Under the pieces are notes generated by a model. It did no database searches. It had not been told where the DNA came from and worked only from the letters and a program-made list of their open reading frames with translations. A program made the position numbers and the translations under genes. A stretch of DNA of 64,000 bases from Proteocatella sphenisci DSM 23131 (lineage in GTDB: Bacteria > Bacillota > Clostridia > Peptostreptococcales > Filifactoraceae): the NCBI RefSeq assembly GCF_000423525.1, contig NZ_AUID01000003.1:1-64000 (forward strand), in the 5' to 3' direction. This document shows, piece after piece, positions 17,080 to 26,426 of the stretch (the first letter of the stretch is position 1; the number at the start of each line of letters is the position of its first letter).

Positions 17080-18189
17080 TTATACCTCCAAAAAATAAGT
17101 GTCAGGTTTACTTGGGTCAAAGGCTTCATTGGCCCACATTATAGTAACCATATCTGTATCGCCAAGGTTTTCTATGTTATGAGTATAACCTGTTGGTATA
17201 TCCACAACTTCCATTTTATCCCCATTTACAAAATACTCGATTATTTCATTTGAACCTATTTTTCTGAAACGGATTACACCTTTACCGCTTACAACTAAAA
17301 ACTTCTCATTTTTGGTATGGTGCCAGTGGTTTCCCTTTGTGATTCCTGGTTTAGAAATATTTACTGAAACCTGACCCCTATCAGGAGTCTTTATAAACTC
17401 TGTAAAAGAACCCCTCTGGTCTATATTCATTTTAAGCTCATAACTGAATTTATCTTCTGGCAGATAACTTAAATATGTGCTGTATAGTTTCTTTGTAAAT
17501 GAATCAGACATATTTGGAACTGACTTGTCTTCTCTGCTTTTTTTAAATGAGTAAATCAAATCTACTATTTCACCAAGTGTTATAGTATGTACTGTTGAAA
17601 CTTCACAAAATGATTCTGCTTTATTTTCTTTTCCCTCAAGGGCATTGATGAGTTCTGCTACTAAATCATCTATATAGAGAAGGTTCATCACTGCACTTCT
17701 GTCATTTACCTGAATAGGCAAATCGTGTGCTATGTTATGACAAAAAGTTGCGATAGCGCTGTTATAATTTGGCTTGCACCACTTTCCAAATACATTAGGA
17801 AATCTGTAGACAAGAACCTTTGCTCCTGTCTCTTTACCATAATTAAACAGCAAATCTTCTCCTGCTTTTTTGCTTTCACCGTATGGATTTTTTAATCCAG
17901 CTTGAGTTGATGATGAAATCATAACTGGGCAAGTATTATTATGTTTTTTTAGAATATATAAGAAATCTGAAGTAAATCCAAAATTCCCTTCCATGAACTC
18001 TGATTGTTCTACTGGACGGTTTACTCCTGCAAGGTTGAATACAAAATCAGCTTGCTTGCAATAATCTTGAAGCAGTGAGACATCTGTGTCTCTGTTATAT
18101 TCATAAATATCGTTATAATTTCTATTTTTTAGCTCTGCTATCAGATTTTTACCAATAAAGCCATTCGATCCTGTTACTAATATTTTCAT
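17080..18189 (-). CDS. capF: Bifunctional UDP-sugar epimerase/reductase CapF
   Basis: The N-terminal two thirds is a short-chain dehydrogenase (MKILVTGSNGFIGKNLIAEL, PYGESKKAGEDLLF with Tyr and Lys). The C-terminal third is a cupin, GNHWHHTKNEKFLVVSGKG, where two or three histidines bind zinc. This two-domain layout is diagnostic of CapF/FnlB, where the cupin epimerises C3 and the SDR reduces C4 of the intermediate made by CapE. Length 369 matches known CapF. It shares one base with capE (18189) and abuts capG. Confidence 0.93.
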   Translation of the reverse strand: MKILVTGSNGFIGKNLIAELKNRNYNDIYEYNRDTDVSLLQDYCKQADFVFNLAGVNRPVEQSEFMEGNFGFTSDFLYILKKHNNTCPVMISSSTQAGLKNPYGESKKAGEDLLFNYGKETGAKVLVYRFPNVFGKWCKPNYNSAIATFCHNIAHDLPIQVNDRSAVMNLLYIDDLVAELINALEGKENKAESFCEVSTVHTITLGEIVDLIYSFKKSREDKSVPNMSDSFTKKLYSTYLSYLPEDKFSYELKMNIDQRGSFTEFIKTPDRGQVSVNISKPGITKGNHWHHTKNEKFLVVSGKGVIRFRKIGSNEIIEYFVNGDKMEVVDIPTGYTHNIENLGDTDMVTIMWANEAFDPSKPDTYFLEV

Positions 18190-19208
18190 TATCTATTCCA
18201 ACTTTCCAATTGCTCTCTTACAAAATCAAGCTGTAATAGTCTTTCTTTAATCTGCTCTATATTAAGGCGCTCTGTATTATGTGAATTATACTCATTTTCT
18301 GATGATAGCTTTTGATCTCCTTCTACAAAGTATTTATCATAATTAAGATCTCTCTTATCAGCAGGTACTTTATAAAAACCGCCCATGTCTTTTGATACTA
18401 CATGTTCTTCCTTTGTGAGAAGCGTCTCATACAATTTTTCACCGTGGCGTGTTCCAATCACTTTTATCTCATTGTCTGCATTAAAGAGTTCTTTAACCGC
18501 CTTAGCCAAATCTCCTACTGTAGATGCCGGTGATTTTTGAACCATTATATCTCCCGCTTCCGCATTTTGGAATGCAAATATAACAAGCTCTACTGCTTCT
18601 TCAAGGCTCATCAAGAATCTCGTCATATCTGGATCTGTAACTGTTAAGGTCTGCCCGCTCTTGATTTGTTCAATAAACAAAGGGATAACCGAGCCTCTAG
18701 AGGCCATTACATTTCCGTATCTGGTTCCACAAATTAGGGTTTTTTCAGGATCAACGGTCTTTGCTTTTGCAACAAATACCTTCTCCATCATAGCCTTAGA
18801 TATTCCCATAGCATTAATAGGGTAAGCCGCCTTGTCTGTTGAAAGACATATAACCTTTTTTACACCCATTTCAATAGCACCCGTAAGAACGTTGTCTGTA
18901 CCAAGTACATTGGTCTTTACTGCCTCTAAAGGGAAAAACTCACAAGAAGGTACCTGCTTAAGAGCTGCTGCATGAAAAATATAGTCTACTCCATGCATCG
19001 CATTTTTTACACTTGCAAGATCTCTTACATCTCCAATATAAAATTTAAGCTTATCATTTTTATATAGTTTCCTCATATCATCTTGTTTCTTCTCATCACG
19101 AGAGAAGATACGAATTTCTTTAATATCTGTATCTAAGAATCTTTGCATAACTGCATTTCCAAAAGATCCTGTGCCACCTGTGATTAATAAGGTTTTATTT
19201 TTAAACAT
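18189..19208 (-). CDS. capE: UDP-GlcNAc 4,6-dehydratase, inverting (CapE)
   Basis: Short soluble SDR of 339 residues with LLITGGTGSFGNAVMQRFLD and CLSTDKAAYPINAMGISKAM. The usual YxxxK tyrosine is replaced by Met and the active-site Asp-Lys-Tyr are in TDKAAYP, as in FlaA1/CapE. It converts UDP-GlcNAc to the 4-keto-6-deoxy intermediate with inversion at C5, the first step to UDP-L-FucNAc. Followed by capF with a one-base overlap and preceded one base away by the WbuB-like transferase gene. CapD-like retaining enzymes of another type lie at 23125 and 32085. Confidence 0.93.
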   Translation of the reverse strand: MFKNKTLLITGGTGSFGNAVMQRFLDTDIKEIRIFSRDEKKQDDMRKLYKNDKLKFYIGDVRDLASVKNAMHGVDYIFHAAALKQVPSCEFFPLEAVKTNVLGTDNVLTGAIEMGVKKVICLSTDKAAYPINAMGISKAMMEKVFVAKAKTVDPEKTLICGTRYGNVMASRGSVIPLFIEQIKSGQTLTVTDPDMTRFLMSLEEAVELVIFAFQNAEAGDIMVQKSPASTVGDLAKAVKELFNADNEIKVIGTRHGEKLYETLLTKEEHVVSKDMGGFYKVPADKRDLNYDKYFVEGDQKLSSENEYNSHNTERLNIEQIKERLLQLDFVREQLESWNR

Positions 19209-19209
19209 A

Positions 19210-20421
19210 CTACCGCCTCTTTTCTGTATTAAAATGTTCCTCTAATATTTGAACAGACTTTTTAATGTCGAATTTTTTTTCAATATAACTTCTGCCTTTT
19301 TTCCCCATATTTTTAAGTTCTGGGTTCTTAGCCATTCTTCTAATTGCTTCAACAATTTCTCCTTTATCACCAGACCAAACCCATTCACCGCATCCAGAAT
19401 CTTGAATTAAATTTCTTAAATCTGTAACTTTATCGGTTGCCGCAAGTACGGGTTTTGCATATTCCATATAGGATAATACTCTTGATGGATAATTCGGAAT
19501 TGTAAATCGCGGATCTAAAATTATAAGTCCGACATCACTTTCTTTAGTAATTTGTTCATATTCATCTCTTGGTAAATTCTCAATTACTTTTGCATTGTTA
19601 ATGGATTCAGATTTTATTGTATTTTCCAGTATATATCTTTCTGTACCTCGTCCTACAAAAAGAAAAAATATATCTTTATCGTTCTTACAATCTATAATTA
19701 CCTTACTTAGTAAATCGACATATTGTGGTTTTCCCATGTTTCCACCAAAAAGAAATACACACGCATCCTCCGGAATAGAATATTTTTGTCTCATTTCTAT
19801 TGCAACAGGCTCAATATAATTAGTTATTTTTTTTGTATTAGGAAATAATTCTATCTTACTCTCGTCTAACCAGGGATTGTGGTTAATAATGTATTTCTTG
19901 TTCGCTTCAGACATGCAACCAATAATATCTGCCGACTCATATAATTTTTTCTCTTTATATTTGAAAAACTTAAATATAGGGCTATTATTTTTCATTATCC
20001 CTATATCAATAGCATTCTGAGGGAATATATCTTTTAACATTAAATATGAAGGACACTGAAAATGCTTCTTAGCCCAACTCACCAAACTCGAATTCGTTAC
20101 TGGAGGTGCTTCATATAATATGAAGTCAAAGTTCATATCACTTAAATATTTAGAAATCCCTTTTTTCATTAAAGTTGGGATTCTTAAAGTTGTAATTCCT
20201 TTTTCTATAAGACCAACATCATAATAGTTCCCAGTTACAACTCTAAGAACACCAAATCCGCGTTCTTTTTTCATCTGCGTTTGGCTTGAATTTCTCGCCT
20301 GTTCTGAAACAGCCACTGTTATTTCATGTCCTGATTCACTGAGAGCTTCAGCCAAATCGGTATAGATTGTCGCGCCTTTATTGGGTTCTGGAAATGACGT
20401 TGCTATATATAAAATTCTCAT
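19210..20421 (-). CDS. WbuB-like glycosyltransferase, probable L-FucNAc transferase
   Basis: GT-B family 4 architecture: MRILYIATSFPEPNKGATIY at the N-terminus, CVFLFGGNMGKPQYVDLL in the hinge and DVGLIILDPRFTIPNYPSRV with YMEYAKPVLAATD at the donor site. This set is close to WbuB, which adds L-FucNAc second in O-antigens and capsules. It is one base from capE, so donor supply and transfer are co-transcribed. The PglC-like initiating transferase is two genes upstream, consistent with this being the second sugar. Substrate is inferred from context. Confidence 0.8.
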   Translation of the reverse strand: MRILYIATSFPEPNKGATIYTDLAEALSESGHEITVAVSEQARNSSQTQMKKERGFGVLRVVTGNYYDVGLIEKGITTLRIPTLMKKGISKYLSDMNFDFILYEAPPVTNSSLVSWAKKHFQCPSYLMLKDIFPQNAIDIGIMKNNSPIFKFFKYKEKKLYESADIIGCMSEANKKYIINHNPWLDESKIELFPNTKKITNYIEPVAIEMRQKYSIPEDACVFLFGGNMGKPQYVDLLSKVIIDCKNDKDIFFLFVGRGTERYILENTIKSESINNAKVIENLPRDEYEQITKESDVGLIILDPRFTIPNYPSRVLSYMEYAKPVLAATDKVTDLRNLIQDSGCGEWVWSGDKGEIVEAIRRMAKNPELKNMGKKGRSYIEKKFDIKKSVQILEEHFNTEKRR

Positions 20422-20422
20422 T

Positions 20423-21160
20423 TTACAATCTCCCTGCTATTTCCCACAAATGATACACACTACCACAACTCACATACTTAAATCCCATAGCAGTATAAAA
20501 CTGAGTAGCAGATATGTTATTCACTTGTGTTCCAACTTTTATTTTTTGTATTCCTTGATCTATAACAAATGATTCCATCGTGTGAATCAATGACTTTCCT
20601 ACTCGTTGTCCTTGATATTTTTCATCAACAGCAATTAGTTCAATTACACTGCTATCTTCATTAAGAGAAAAAAGTATATAACCTGCTACATTTCCTTCTC
20701 TTTCAGATATAACAAAGTATTTATTCTCCTGACCAAAAGCGCATTCAGTCCAGTGGAGATAGATATTCTTTGCTTGTTCTTGAGGTAACTTTGGATCATT
20801 AAAAAATCTAGAATAATTAAATGACTTTCTTGCAATATCAACTATCTGCTCATTTCTAGACAAGTTGTTTGTTACATTAGTTTTCTTATCTTGACAGTCT
20901 GGCTTATCCCCCAAAATCTTTAGAAACTGAATATTCATATCAGCAAGAAATGCAGCCGTTCTTTTGCCTATCCAATAATTGTTTTCTTTTATATTGTCTA
21001 GATTCGAGATTGTAACAAATTCATAGTTTTTACAAAACTCTATTATCTCATATTGACCTTTTTTATCTACAATTCCATTGAGATTCACTCTAGCAGAATT
21101 CACTCCAAAGTAATCTGTATCCCATTGTAGCAGCTTGCACTCATAATTTTTATTAGACAT
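20423..21160 (-). CDS. GNAT-family acetyltransferase, WecD-like
   Basis: The C-terminal half shows the acetyl-CoA site of GNAT enzymes: IELIAVDEKYQGQRVGKSLI with the Q-x-x-G-x-G/K loop, then NNISATQFYTAMGFKY. The N-terminus LLQWDTDYFGVNSARV resembles WecD, which acetylates the 4-amino group of a dTDP-sugar. It stands between the PglC-like and WbuB-like genes, with an aminotransferase (21792) and a retaining 4,6-dehydratase (23125) upstream. N-acetylation of a UDP-4-amino-4,6-dideoxy sugar (bacillosamine type) is therefore likely, replacing the PglD of other bacteria. A GTG at 21172 is an alternative start. Pathway assignment is inference. Confidence 0.75.
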   Translation of the reverse strand: MSNKNYECKLLQWDTDYFGVNSARVNLNGIVDKKGQYEIIEFCKNYEFVTISNLDNIKENNYWIGKRTAAFLADMNIQFLKILGDKPDCQDKKTNVTNNLSRNEQIVDIARKSFNYSRFFNDPKLPQEQAKNIYLHWTECAFGQENKYFVISEREGNVAGYILFSLNEDSSVIELIAVDEKYQGQRVGKSLIHTMESFVIDQGIQKIKVGTQVNNISATQFYTAMGFKYVSCGSVYHLWEIAGRL

Positions 21161-21185
21161 TAGCTTTCTCACTGTTCTTGTTACC

Positions 21186-21779
21186 TTATTTCTGATCTAC
21201 AAATACAGCTTCTCTTTTAAGTACTGAAACTGCAGTTTTAAAAAAGACTTTGATATCCATCCACATCGTTAAATTGTCAATGTAATAGATATCATTCTTG
21301 ATTCGTTCCTTCCAGGGAATTGTATTTCTAAAATATGCCTGGTTATACCCAGTAACGCCTGGTCTTATCTCAAGCTTTCGCGCTTCATTTCCTTCATATA
21401 GCTCCATATGCTCCGGAAGATCTGGCCTTGGACCAATAATACTCATATCACCCTTGATGATGTTAAGTAGTTGTGGGGTCTCATCAAGGCTTGTTTTTCT
21501 AATAAACTTACCTATCTGTGTTAATCTTGGATCATCTTCTGCATTAAAAGTAGAACCATCTTCATTTCTCAAATCAGGCGCATTTATCTTCATTGATCTG
21601 AACTTATACATTTTAAAGATTTTTCCATCTTTTCCTAATCTAGACGCATTATAGAAAATTGGGCCTTTGTCCTGAATGTAAATCATAGGACCGACTATAA
21701 CCAAAATTATAAACCAGAACGGAAGTGCTATAATTGCCAATACTAAATCAAATATACTCTTGAAAAAATTCCGATACAT
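21186..21779 (-). CDS. pglC: PglC-like initiating phosphoglycosyltransferase
   Basis: Short monotopic enzyme of 197 residues: one N-terminal re-entrant hydrophobic helix (IFDLVLAIIALPFWFIILVI), then KMYKFRSMK, the catalytic Asp-Glu in RKTSLDETPQLLNIIKGDMS and IGPRPDLPEHMELY. This is the minimal PglC type, which moves a phospho-sugar (often diNAcBac or QuiNAc) to undecaprenyl phosphate. It starts repeat-unit assembly on the inner membrane face. Flanked by the aminotransferase and acetyltransferase genes that would make its substrate. The C-terminal box is typical; the exact sugar is inferred. Confidence 0.9.
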   Translation of the reverse strand: MYRNFFKSIFDLVLAIIALPFWFIILVIVGPMIYIQDKGPIFYNASRLGKDGKIFKMYKFRSMKINAPDLRNEDGSTFNAEDDPRLTQIGKFIRKTSLDETPQLLNIIKGDMSIIGPRPDLPEHMELYEGNEARKLEIRPGVTGYNQAYFRNTIPWKERIKNDIYYIDNLTMWMDIKVFFKTAVSVLKREAVFVDQK

Positions 21780-21791
21780 CCCTTCACCCCA

Positions 21792-23006
21792 TTACCTAAG
21801 CTCATCAATAGCTTCTTTTAATTTACCCACCACATACTCAATATCCTCATCCGTCAATAAAGTATGCAGTGGCAATGTAATCTCATTTTTATACATATCA
21901 AATGCATTAGTATAATCTTCCATCTTAAACCCTAAATTCTTATAGGCTGAATGCATTGGAAGTGGTTTGTAATGAACATTAGTCGCTATTCCTTTTTCAG
22001 CCATCTTCGTAATCACATTATTTCTGAATTCTTCATCTTTCCCATTAAGTCTTAACAAGTAAAGGTGTCCGCTTGATGTAAACGTTTCGTCATAATGTTT
22101 GATTGGCGTTGCTTCTAATTCACTTAATAAAGAATCATACTTTTCTATGATTTCTTTTCTTCTTTTAAGAATCCCCGGATATCTCTTGAACTGCGCAAGT
22201 CCAAGTGAAGCCATGATATCAGTCATATTACATTTATAGTTTGGAGCGACGATATCATATTCCCATGCTCCAAGATTAGTTTTCGCAAGTGCATCCTTTG
22301 ATTGTCCGTGAAGTGAAAGAAGCATATATTCCTTGTAAATTTCTTCATTATCAATGCCTTCTATATCTCTCCAGGTAACCATTCCGCCTTCACCTGTTGT
22401 AAGATTTTTTACAGCATGAAAAGAAAAAGACGTAAAGTCTGCAGCTTCACCACTCATCTTTCCTTTATAAGTAGCTCCTATTGAATGAGCTGCATCTGCA
22501 ATAACAACTACTCTTCCAAATGCTTTTTGTAGTTCATTTTCAGGTTTGAATAGATTCTTTTTACTTTCAATAGCTTCAAAAATTTTATCGTAATCACACA
22601 TAACGCCTGCTATATCAACGGGAATTATGGCTTTGGTTTTTTCAGTAATTGCACCGGCAATAGCTTCATAATCAATGTGGAATGAATCTTTACCGGAGTC
22701 CACAAGGACTATTTTTGCGCCAACATGATGTATTACACTCGCTGATGCTGTATAAGTATACGCCGATGTGATAACTTCATCTCCAGGGCCAATCCCCAAA
22801 AGTCGTAAAGTTAACTCCATTGCAGCTGTTGCCGAATTCAGGGCTGCTGCTTTTGATGTATTACAATACTCAGCAATTTGTTTTTCGAATAGTTTGGTTT
22901 TTGGTCCAGTCGTAATCCAACCCGATTTCAATGTATCTACTACCTCATTGATTTCTTCGTCGGTTATATCCGGCGGTGAAAATGGAATCCTTCTAAATTC
23001 AGTCAT
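21792..23006 (-). CDS. pglE: DegT/DnrJ/EryC1 sugar aminotransferase, PglE-like
   Basis: PLP enzyme of 404 residues: IPFSPPDITDEEINEVVDTL at the start, VITSAYTYTASASVIHHVGA, ADAAHSIGATYKG and FTSFSFHAVKNLTTGEGG with the PLP lysine. It would aminate the 4-keto sugar made by the PglF at 23125-25053. It is the first gene of the long minus-strand operon below the terminator at 23067-23102. GAGAGGG lies about 9 bases before the ATG. Compared with PglE the family fit is good, but other 4-aminotransferases (for example for perosamine-like sugars) look alike. Confidence 0.88.
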   Translation of the reverse strand: MTEFRRIPFSPPDITDEEINEVVDTLKSGWITTGPKTKLFEKQIAEYCNTSKAAALNSATAAMELTLRLLGIGPGDEVITSAYTYTASASVIHHVGAKIVLVDSGKDSFHIDYEAIAGAITEKTKAIIPVDIAGVMCDYDKIFEAIESKKNLFKPENELQKAFGRVVVIADAAHSIGATYKGKMSGEAADFTSFSFHAVKNLTTGEGGMVTWRDIEGIDNEEIYKEYMLLSLHGQSKDALAKTNLGAWEYDIVAPNYKCNMTDIMASLGLAQFKRYPGILKRRKEIIEKYDSLLSELEATPIKHYDETFTSSGHLYLLRLNGKDEEFRNNVITKMAEKGIATNVHYKPLPMHSAYKNLGFKMEDYTNAFDMYKNEITLPLHTLLTDEDIEYVVGKLKEAIDELR

Positions 23007-23066
23007 CTGATTTACCCTCTCTAAATTGTTTATTTTTTTATGATGAATATATTATCCCCACCAAAA

Positions 23067-23102
23067 AACAGCCTTCATATCAAATTCCCCACGCAGGCTG
23101 TT
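23067..23102 (-). terminator. Terminator or attenuator between pglF and pglE
   Basis: Minus-strand AACAGCCT pairs with AGGCTGTT around a 20-base loop and is followed by TTTTTT. It separates the regulatory/pglF unit from the capsule operon. No clear promoter fits in the remaining 60 bases before pglE, so partial read-through is plausible. Confidence 0.7.
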
Positions 23103-23124
23103 CAATATTTTTGTTCAATGTTTC

Positions 23125-25053
23125 TTATCCTGCTATTTCATTTATTTCTTCTGGTGTTTTGAATGTGTCTACCAGTTCTTTGAGCTTTGATACGGTGATG
23201 GTGCTGTTGTAGTGCTTCATGTTATGTTCTACATCTTGTATCCATTCAAATATTTTATCTTCTCTTACTTCATTTGGTTTTCCTATAAATATCTTTGCGC
23301 TGTCTGTCTTTGTGATGCCTTCTTCTGCCATGAGTAGTTCTTCAAAGAGTTTTTCTCCTGGCCTCAGTCCTGTAAATTCTATGTTTATGTCTTTTCCTGC
23401 TGTTAGTCCTGCAAGTTTTATCATGTTATCTGCAAGGTCTGTTATCTTGACTGGATCTCCCATATCAAGCACGAATATTTCTCCGCCTTTTGCCATTCCT
23501 CCTGCGTTTAGAACGAGTGACACGGCTTCTGGTATGGTCATGAAATACCTTATTATATCTGGATGGGTAACGGTTACGGGGCCGCCTTTTTCTATCTGTT
23601 TTTTGAACAGTGGAATTACTGAGCCGTTGCTTCCGAGTACGTTTCCAAACCTTACTGCTGCGTATCTGGTATGTTTAGATTTTTTATTCATGGCCTGTAT
23701 TACCATCTCGCAGGCTCTTTTGGTCGCTCCCATTACGTTTGTAGGATTTACGGCCTTATCTGTGGAAACGAGTATCATCCTGCCTACACCGTATTTGTCA
23801 CACATGGTTGCTACGTTGTAGGTTCCCAGTATGTTGTTCATTACTGCCTGGTCTGGATTATGCTCCATGAGTGGTACGTGTTTGTGCGCTGCTGCGTGAA
23901 ACACTACATCTATTTTACCATATTTATCCTTGAAATTACAGAAGAACTTGTCGAGTGTATCTTTTTCTCTTACGGTTATGATTTCTACCTGTGGCACGTA
24001 GCCATAGTCGCGCTTGAGTTCTTGTTCTATATCGTATGCGTTATTTTCGTAGTTGTCGATAATGACGAGTCTTTTTGCTCCAAAGTTTACTGCCTGCCTG
24101 CATATCTCGGATCCTATTGAACCACCGCCGCCTGTGACAAGGATGTTCTTGCCTTTTATATATGATTCGATGTCTACTTCGTTTACTTTGATGCTGTCTC
24201 TTGAAAGAAGGTCTTCTACGTTTATGTTTCGCAGTCTTCCCATAAGCTCGGTCTTGTCGTCATGAGATTTTAGTACCAGCGGTATGCCTGGCAGTATTTT
24301 TACTTTGCATTTTGTATCTGAGCATTGTTCTACTATGCGTTTTTTGTCACTTGATTCTAGGCTTGGCATTGCGATTATTATTTTTTCAATCTTTTTACGC
24401 TTTACTATTTCCTGTATTTTGTCTGTCGGTCCGTATATAGGTATCCCCAGTATTGATCTTCCTGTCTTTTTAGGATTGTCGTCCACAAAGCACACTGGCT
24501 CATATTTAAGGTTTGGGTTGTTTTTTATTTCTTTTAGAAGCTGTACGCCCGCGTCTCCTGCTCCTATTATTGCCAGCCTTTTTTTTGCAACGTGTCCTGT
24601 TTGAGCTTCTGATTTATCGCTGTCAGAGAAGATACTGCTGATTAGTCTTTTTCTCTGCTGCAAGGCCGTCTTGTAGGTTATCCTGCTTGCTATAACTATT
24701 CCCATGACTATAAGTGGGGCTGCTATCTGTATTCTTACTGGAACGTTGTATGAAGCAAGCTCGCTCAGGACTATAAAAATTCCACCCGCAAAAATAGACG
24801 CCACTGAGCACAGCTGATATTCGTCTGCGTCTGCATAGCGCCACATCTGGCCATATATTCCCATAAAATAGTATACGATAAGATATATTACAATAAACAA
24901 AAAGAAGGTCTGCTTAAATAGAGGTATGTAGCTTATTACCTGCTCATTGTTAAGCGTCATTACGTATGCAAAGAAATAGCCTACCCCAGCTATTGCCATG
25001 TCTATCAGCATAAGAGTGCTTCTTCTGCTAAATATTTTTTGTCTTGTATTCAT
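23125..25053 (-). CDS. pglF: UDP-GlcNAc 4,6-dehydratase, membrane-bound retaining type (PglF/CapD-like), copy 1
   Basis: Four N-terminal membrane helices (residues about 12-130), a first Rossmann fold with LAIIGAGDAGVQLLKEIKN and a second SDR domain with ILVTGGGGSIGSEICRQAV, STDKAVNPTNVMGATKRACE and RFGNVLGSNGSVIPLF. Large enzymes of this form remove water from UDP-GlcNAc to give the 4-keto-6-deoxy sugar that PglE aminates. Residue 642 is close to family length. It lies 20 bases below the CpsB-like gene and ends just above a terminator. A close paralogue lies at 32085-33995, with the same motif set and the same length. Confidence 0.92.
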   Translation of the reverse strand: MNTRQKIFSRRSTLMLIDMAIAGVGYFFAYVMTLNNEQVISYIPLFKQTFFLFIVIYLIVYYFMGIYGQMWRYADADEYQLCSVASIFAGGIFIVLSELASYNVPVRIQIAAPLIVMGIVIASRITYKTALQQRKRLISSIFSDSDKSEAQTGHVAKKRLAIIGAGDAGVQLLKEIKNNPNLKYEPVCFVDDNPKKTGRSILGIPIYGPTDKIQEIVKRKKIEKIIIAMPSLESSDKKRIVEQCSDTKCKVKILPGIPLVLKSHDDKTELMGRLRNINVEDLLSRDSIKVNEVDIESYIKGKNILVTGGGGSIGSEICRQAVNFGAKRLVIIDNYENNAYDIEQELKRDYGYVPQVEIITVREKDTLDKFFCNFKDKYGKIDVVFHAAAHKHVPLMEHNPDQAVMNNILGTYNVATMCDKYGVGRMILVSTDKAVNPTNVMGATKRACEMVIQAMNKKSKHTRYAAVRFGNVLGSNGSVIPLFKKQIEKGGPVTVTHPDIIRYFMTIPEAVSLVLNAGGMAKGGEIFVLDMGDPVKITDLADNMIKLAGLTAGKDINIEFTGLRPGEKLFEELLMAEEGITKTDSAKIFIGKPNEVREDKIFEWIQDVEHNMKHYNSTITVSKLKELVDTFKTPEEINEIAG

Positions 25054-25073
25054 GATTCCCCCCGGAAATACCT

Positions 25074-26426
25074 TTATCCCAATTTGTTTATATATTCTTG
25101 CTGTTTTTTCATCTTTATGTCATTGTATTCGTCTCTGCAGGCCTGGACTTTGGAAACTTCAAAGTCATATTCTTCGAGTTCGTTTTGCATGTCATAAAGG
25201 GCTGCGTATACATTGTTATCACTTTGCGATTCTAGTGCAAATATCTCTTCTTTATATGCTTCGAGTGTGGTGGCAAGAAGTGCCTCGTCTGTTATGTTGT
25301 TTTTTGCATATCTCATATTTCCTACTATGCTCTCTAGCTCCCCTGTATAAGATCCCTCGAGTGACTTGAGTTTTTGATAGTATTTGCTCTCTATTGCCGC
25401 CTTTGCAGCTTCTGTGCCTGGCTCGCCTTGAGCTGATGGAGCTGCTTCCCCTGCGCCATCCGATTCTACGGCGTATGCTTCTGATATTTCTGTGGCTGAC
25501 TGGGTACTTTGATCATCTTGCTCGTTTTGATCCTGCTGAGTTGTTTTTTGCGAAGCTCCCTCAGCTTTTTCCATTAAAGCGCTCTGGCTGATTCTGGCTC
25601 CTGTCCCTATTATGAACAGTGTTGCTACTGCTATTGCCGTCATCATTGCCATCATCTTCTTTTTTGAGCTCGGACTGTTTTTGTTTCCTGTTTCTAATTT
25701 TTGAGTATAAATTTCGATTCCTGCTATAAGCATCTGCGGATTTTTTATGAATATCTTTTCTGCTTCTTTTTCGCCTTCAAGTTCTACTACTTTTTGATAT
25801 GAAGAACCCAGTAGTGGCTTTCGATGCTGATCTCCATGTGCGTCTGAGGCTACAAAATCTACACTGCTCTTTTTGAGGAGTGTCTCACAAAATGAGGCGA
25901 TTTTTTTACCTCTTTTTCCGTTTATGCTTGCTGATGTAAGCTGTATAAGGGCTCCCTGATTTCTCAGTTCACAAGCTTTGTCAGGTTTTTTTGTCAGATC
26001 TGGATACATCTCTGCATGGGCAATTATGGGCCTTAGTCCTTGTATCTTAAGCTCGTGGACTACTTCACTCATGCGCTCGTATTTGACTTCTCGATCAAAT
26101 TCTATAAGTATATACTTTGTAGAGTTTATGACAAGTTCTTCTCTGCTTTTTTTGACCACCTCAATATAATCATCTGTTATATAAAATTCAGCTCCAAGAT
26201 ACAAATCGAAATCAGGATAAAGATCCAGAACTGAGGCCTTGAGAAGCTGGAATGAATTCATTACTGAATCCTGAGGCCTGAAATCTATTGGATGATTTTT
26301 GTGGGGCGTTGCTATCATAGCTCTTACGCCGTCTTGGTATGCCATTTTTATCATGTTCAGGGATTCCTCGAGTGAAAAGGATCCATCATCTACCATTGGA
26401 AGTATATGACAGTGTGTATCAAACAT
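25074..26426 (-). CDS. cpsB: CpsB-like PHP tyrosine phosphatase with membrane-anchored C-terminal extension
   Basis: Residues 1-245 are a YwqE/CpsB phosphatase: FDTHCHILPMVDDGSFSLEE gives H5, H7 and D14, then H42 (ATPHKNH), E80 (LGAEF), H137 (IIAHAEM) and D195/H197 (SDAHGD) as metal ligands. It would dephosphorylate the CpsD kinase. Unlike usual CpsB (about 250 residues) this protein goes on for 200 more: a helix at 257-275 (MMAMMTAIAVATLFIIGTG), an acidic Gln/Ser/Glu-rich linker and a predicted coiled coil to residue 450. The fusion is in one uninterrupted frame, sharing one base with cpsD. Phosphatase is firm, extension function unknown. Confidence 0.88.
   Translation of the reverse strand: MFDTHCHILPMVDDGSFSLEESLNMIKMAYQDGVRAMIATPHKNHPIDFRPQDSVMNSFQLLKASVLDLYPDFDLYLGAEFYITDDYIEVVKKSREELVINSTKYILIEFDREVKYERMSEVVHELKIQGLRPIIAHAEMYPDLTKKPDKACELRNQGALIQLTSASINGKRGKKIASFCETLLKKSSVDFVASDAHGDQHRKPLLGSSYQKVVELEGEKEAEKIFIKNPQMLIAGIEIYTQKLETGNKNSPSSKKKMMAMMTAIAVATLFIIGTGARISQSALMEKAEGASQKTTQQDQNEQDDQSTQSATEISEAYAVESDGAGEAAPSAQGEPGTEAAKAAIESKYYQKLKSLEGSYTGELESIVGNMRYAKNNITDEALLATTLEAYKEEIFALESQSDNNVYAALYDMQNELEEYDFEVSKVQACRDEYNDIKMKKQQEYINKLG

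Noticed and set aside
23219-24604. Long plus-strand frames opposite pglF
   Set aside because: They mirror the codon pattern of the strongly conserved dehydratase on the other strand and have no ribosome binding sites or motifs; the same happens opposite the paralogue at 32085 and opposite hydA and hydB.
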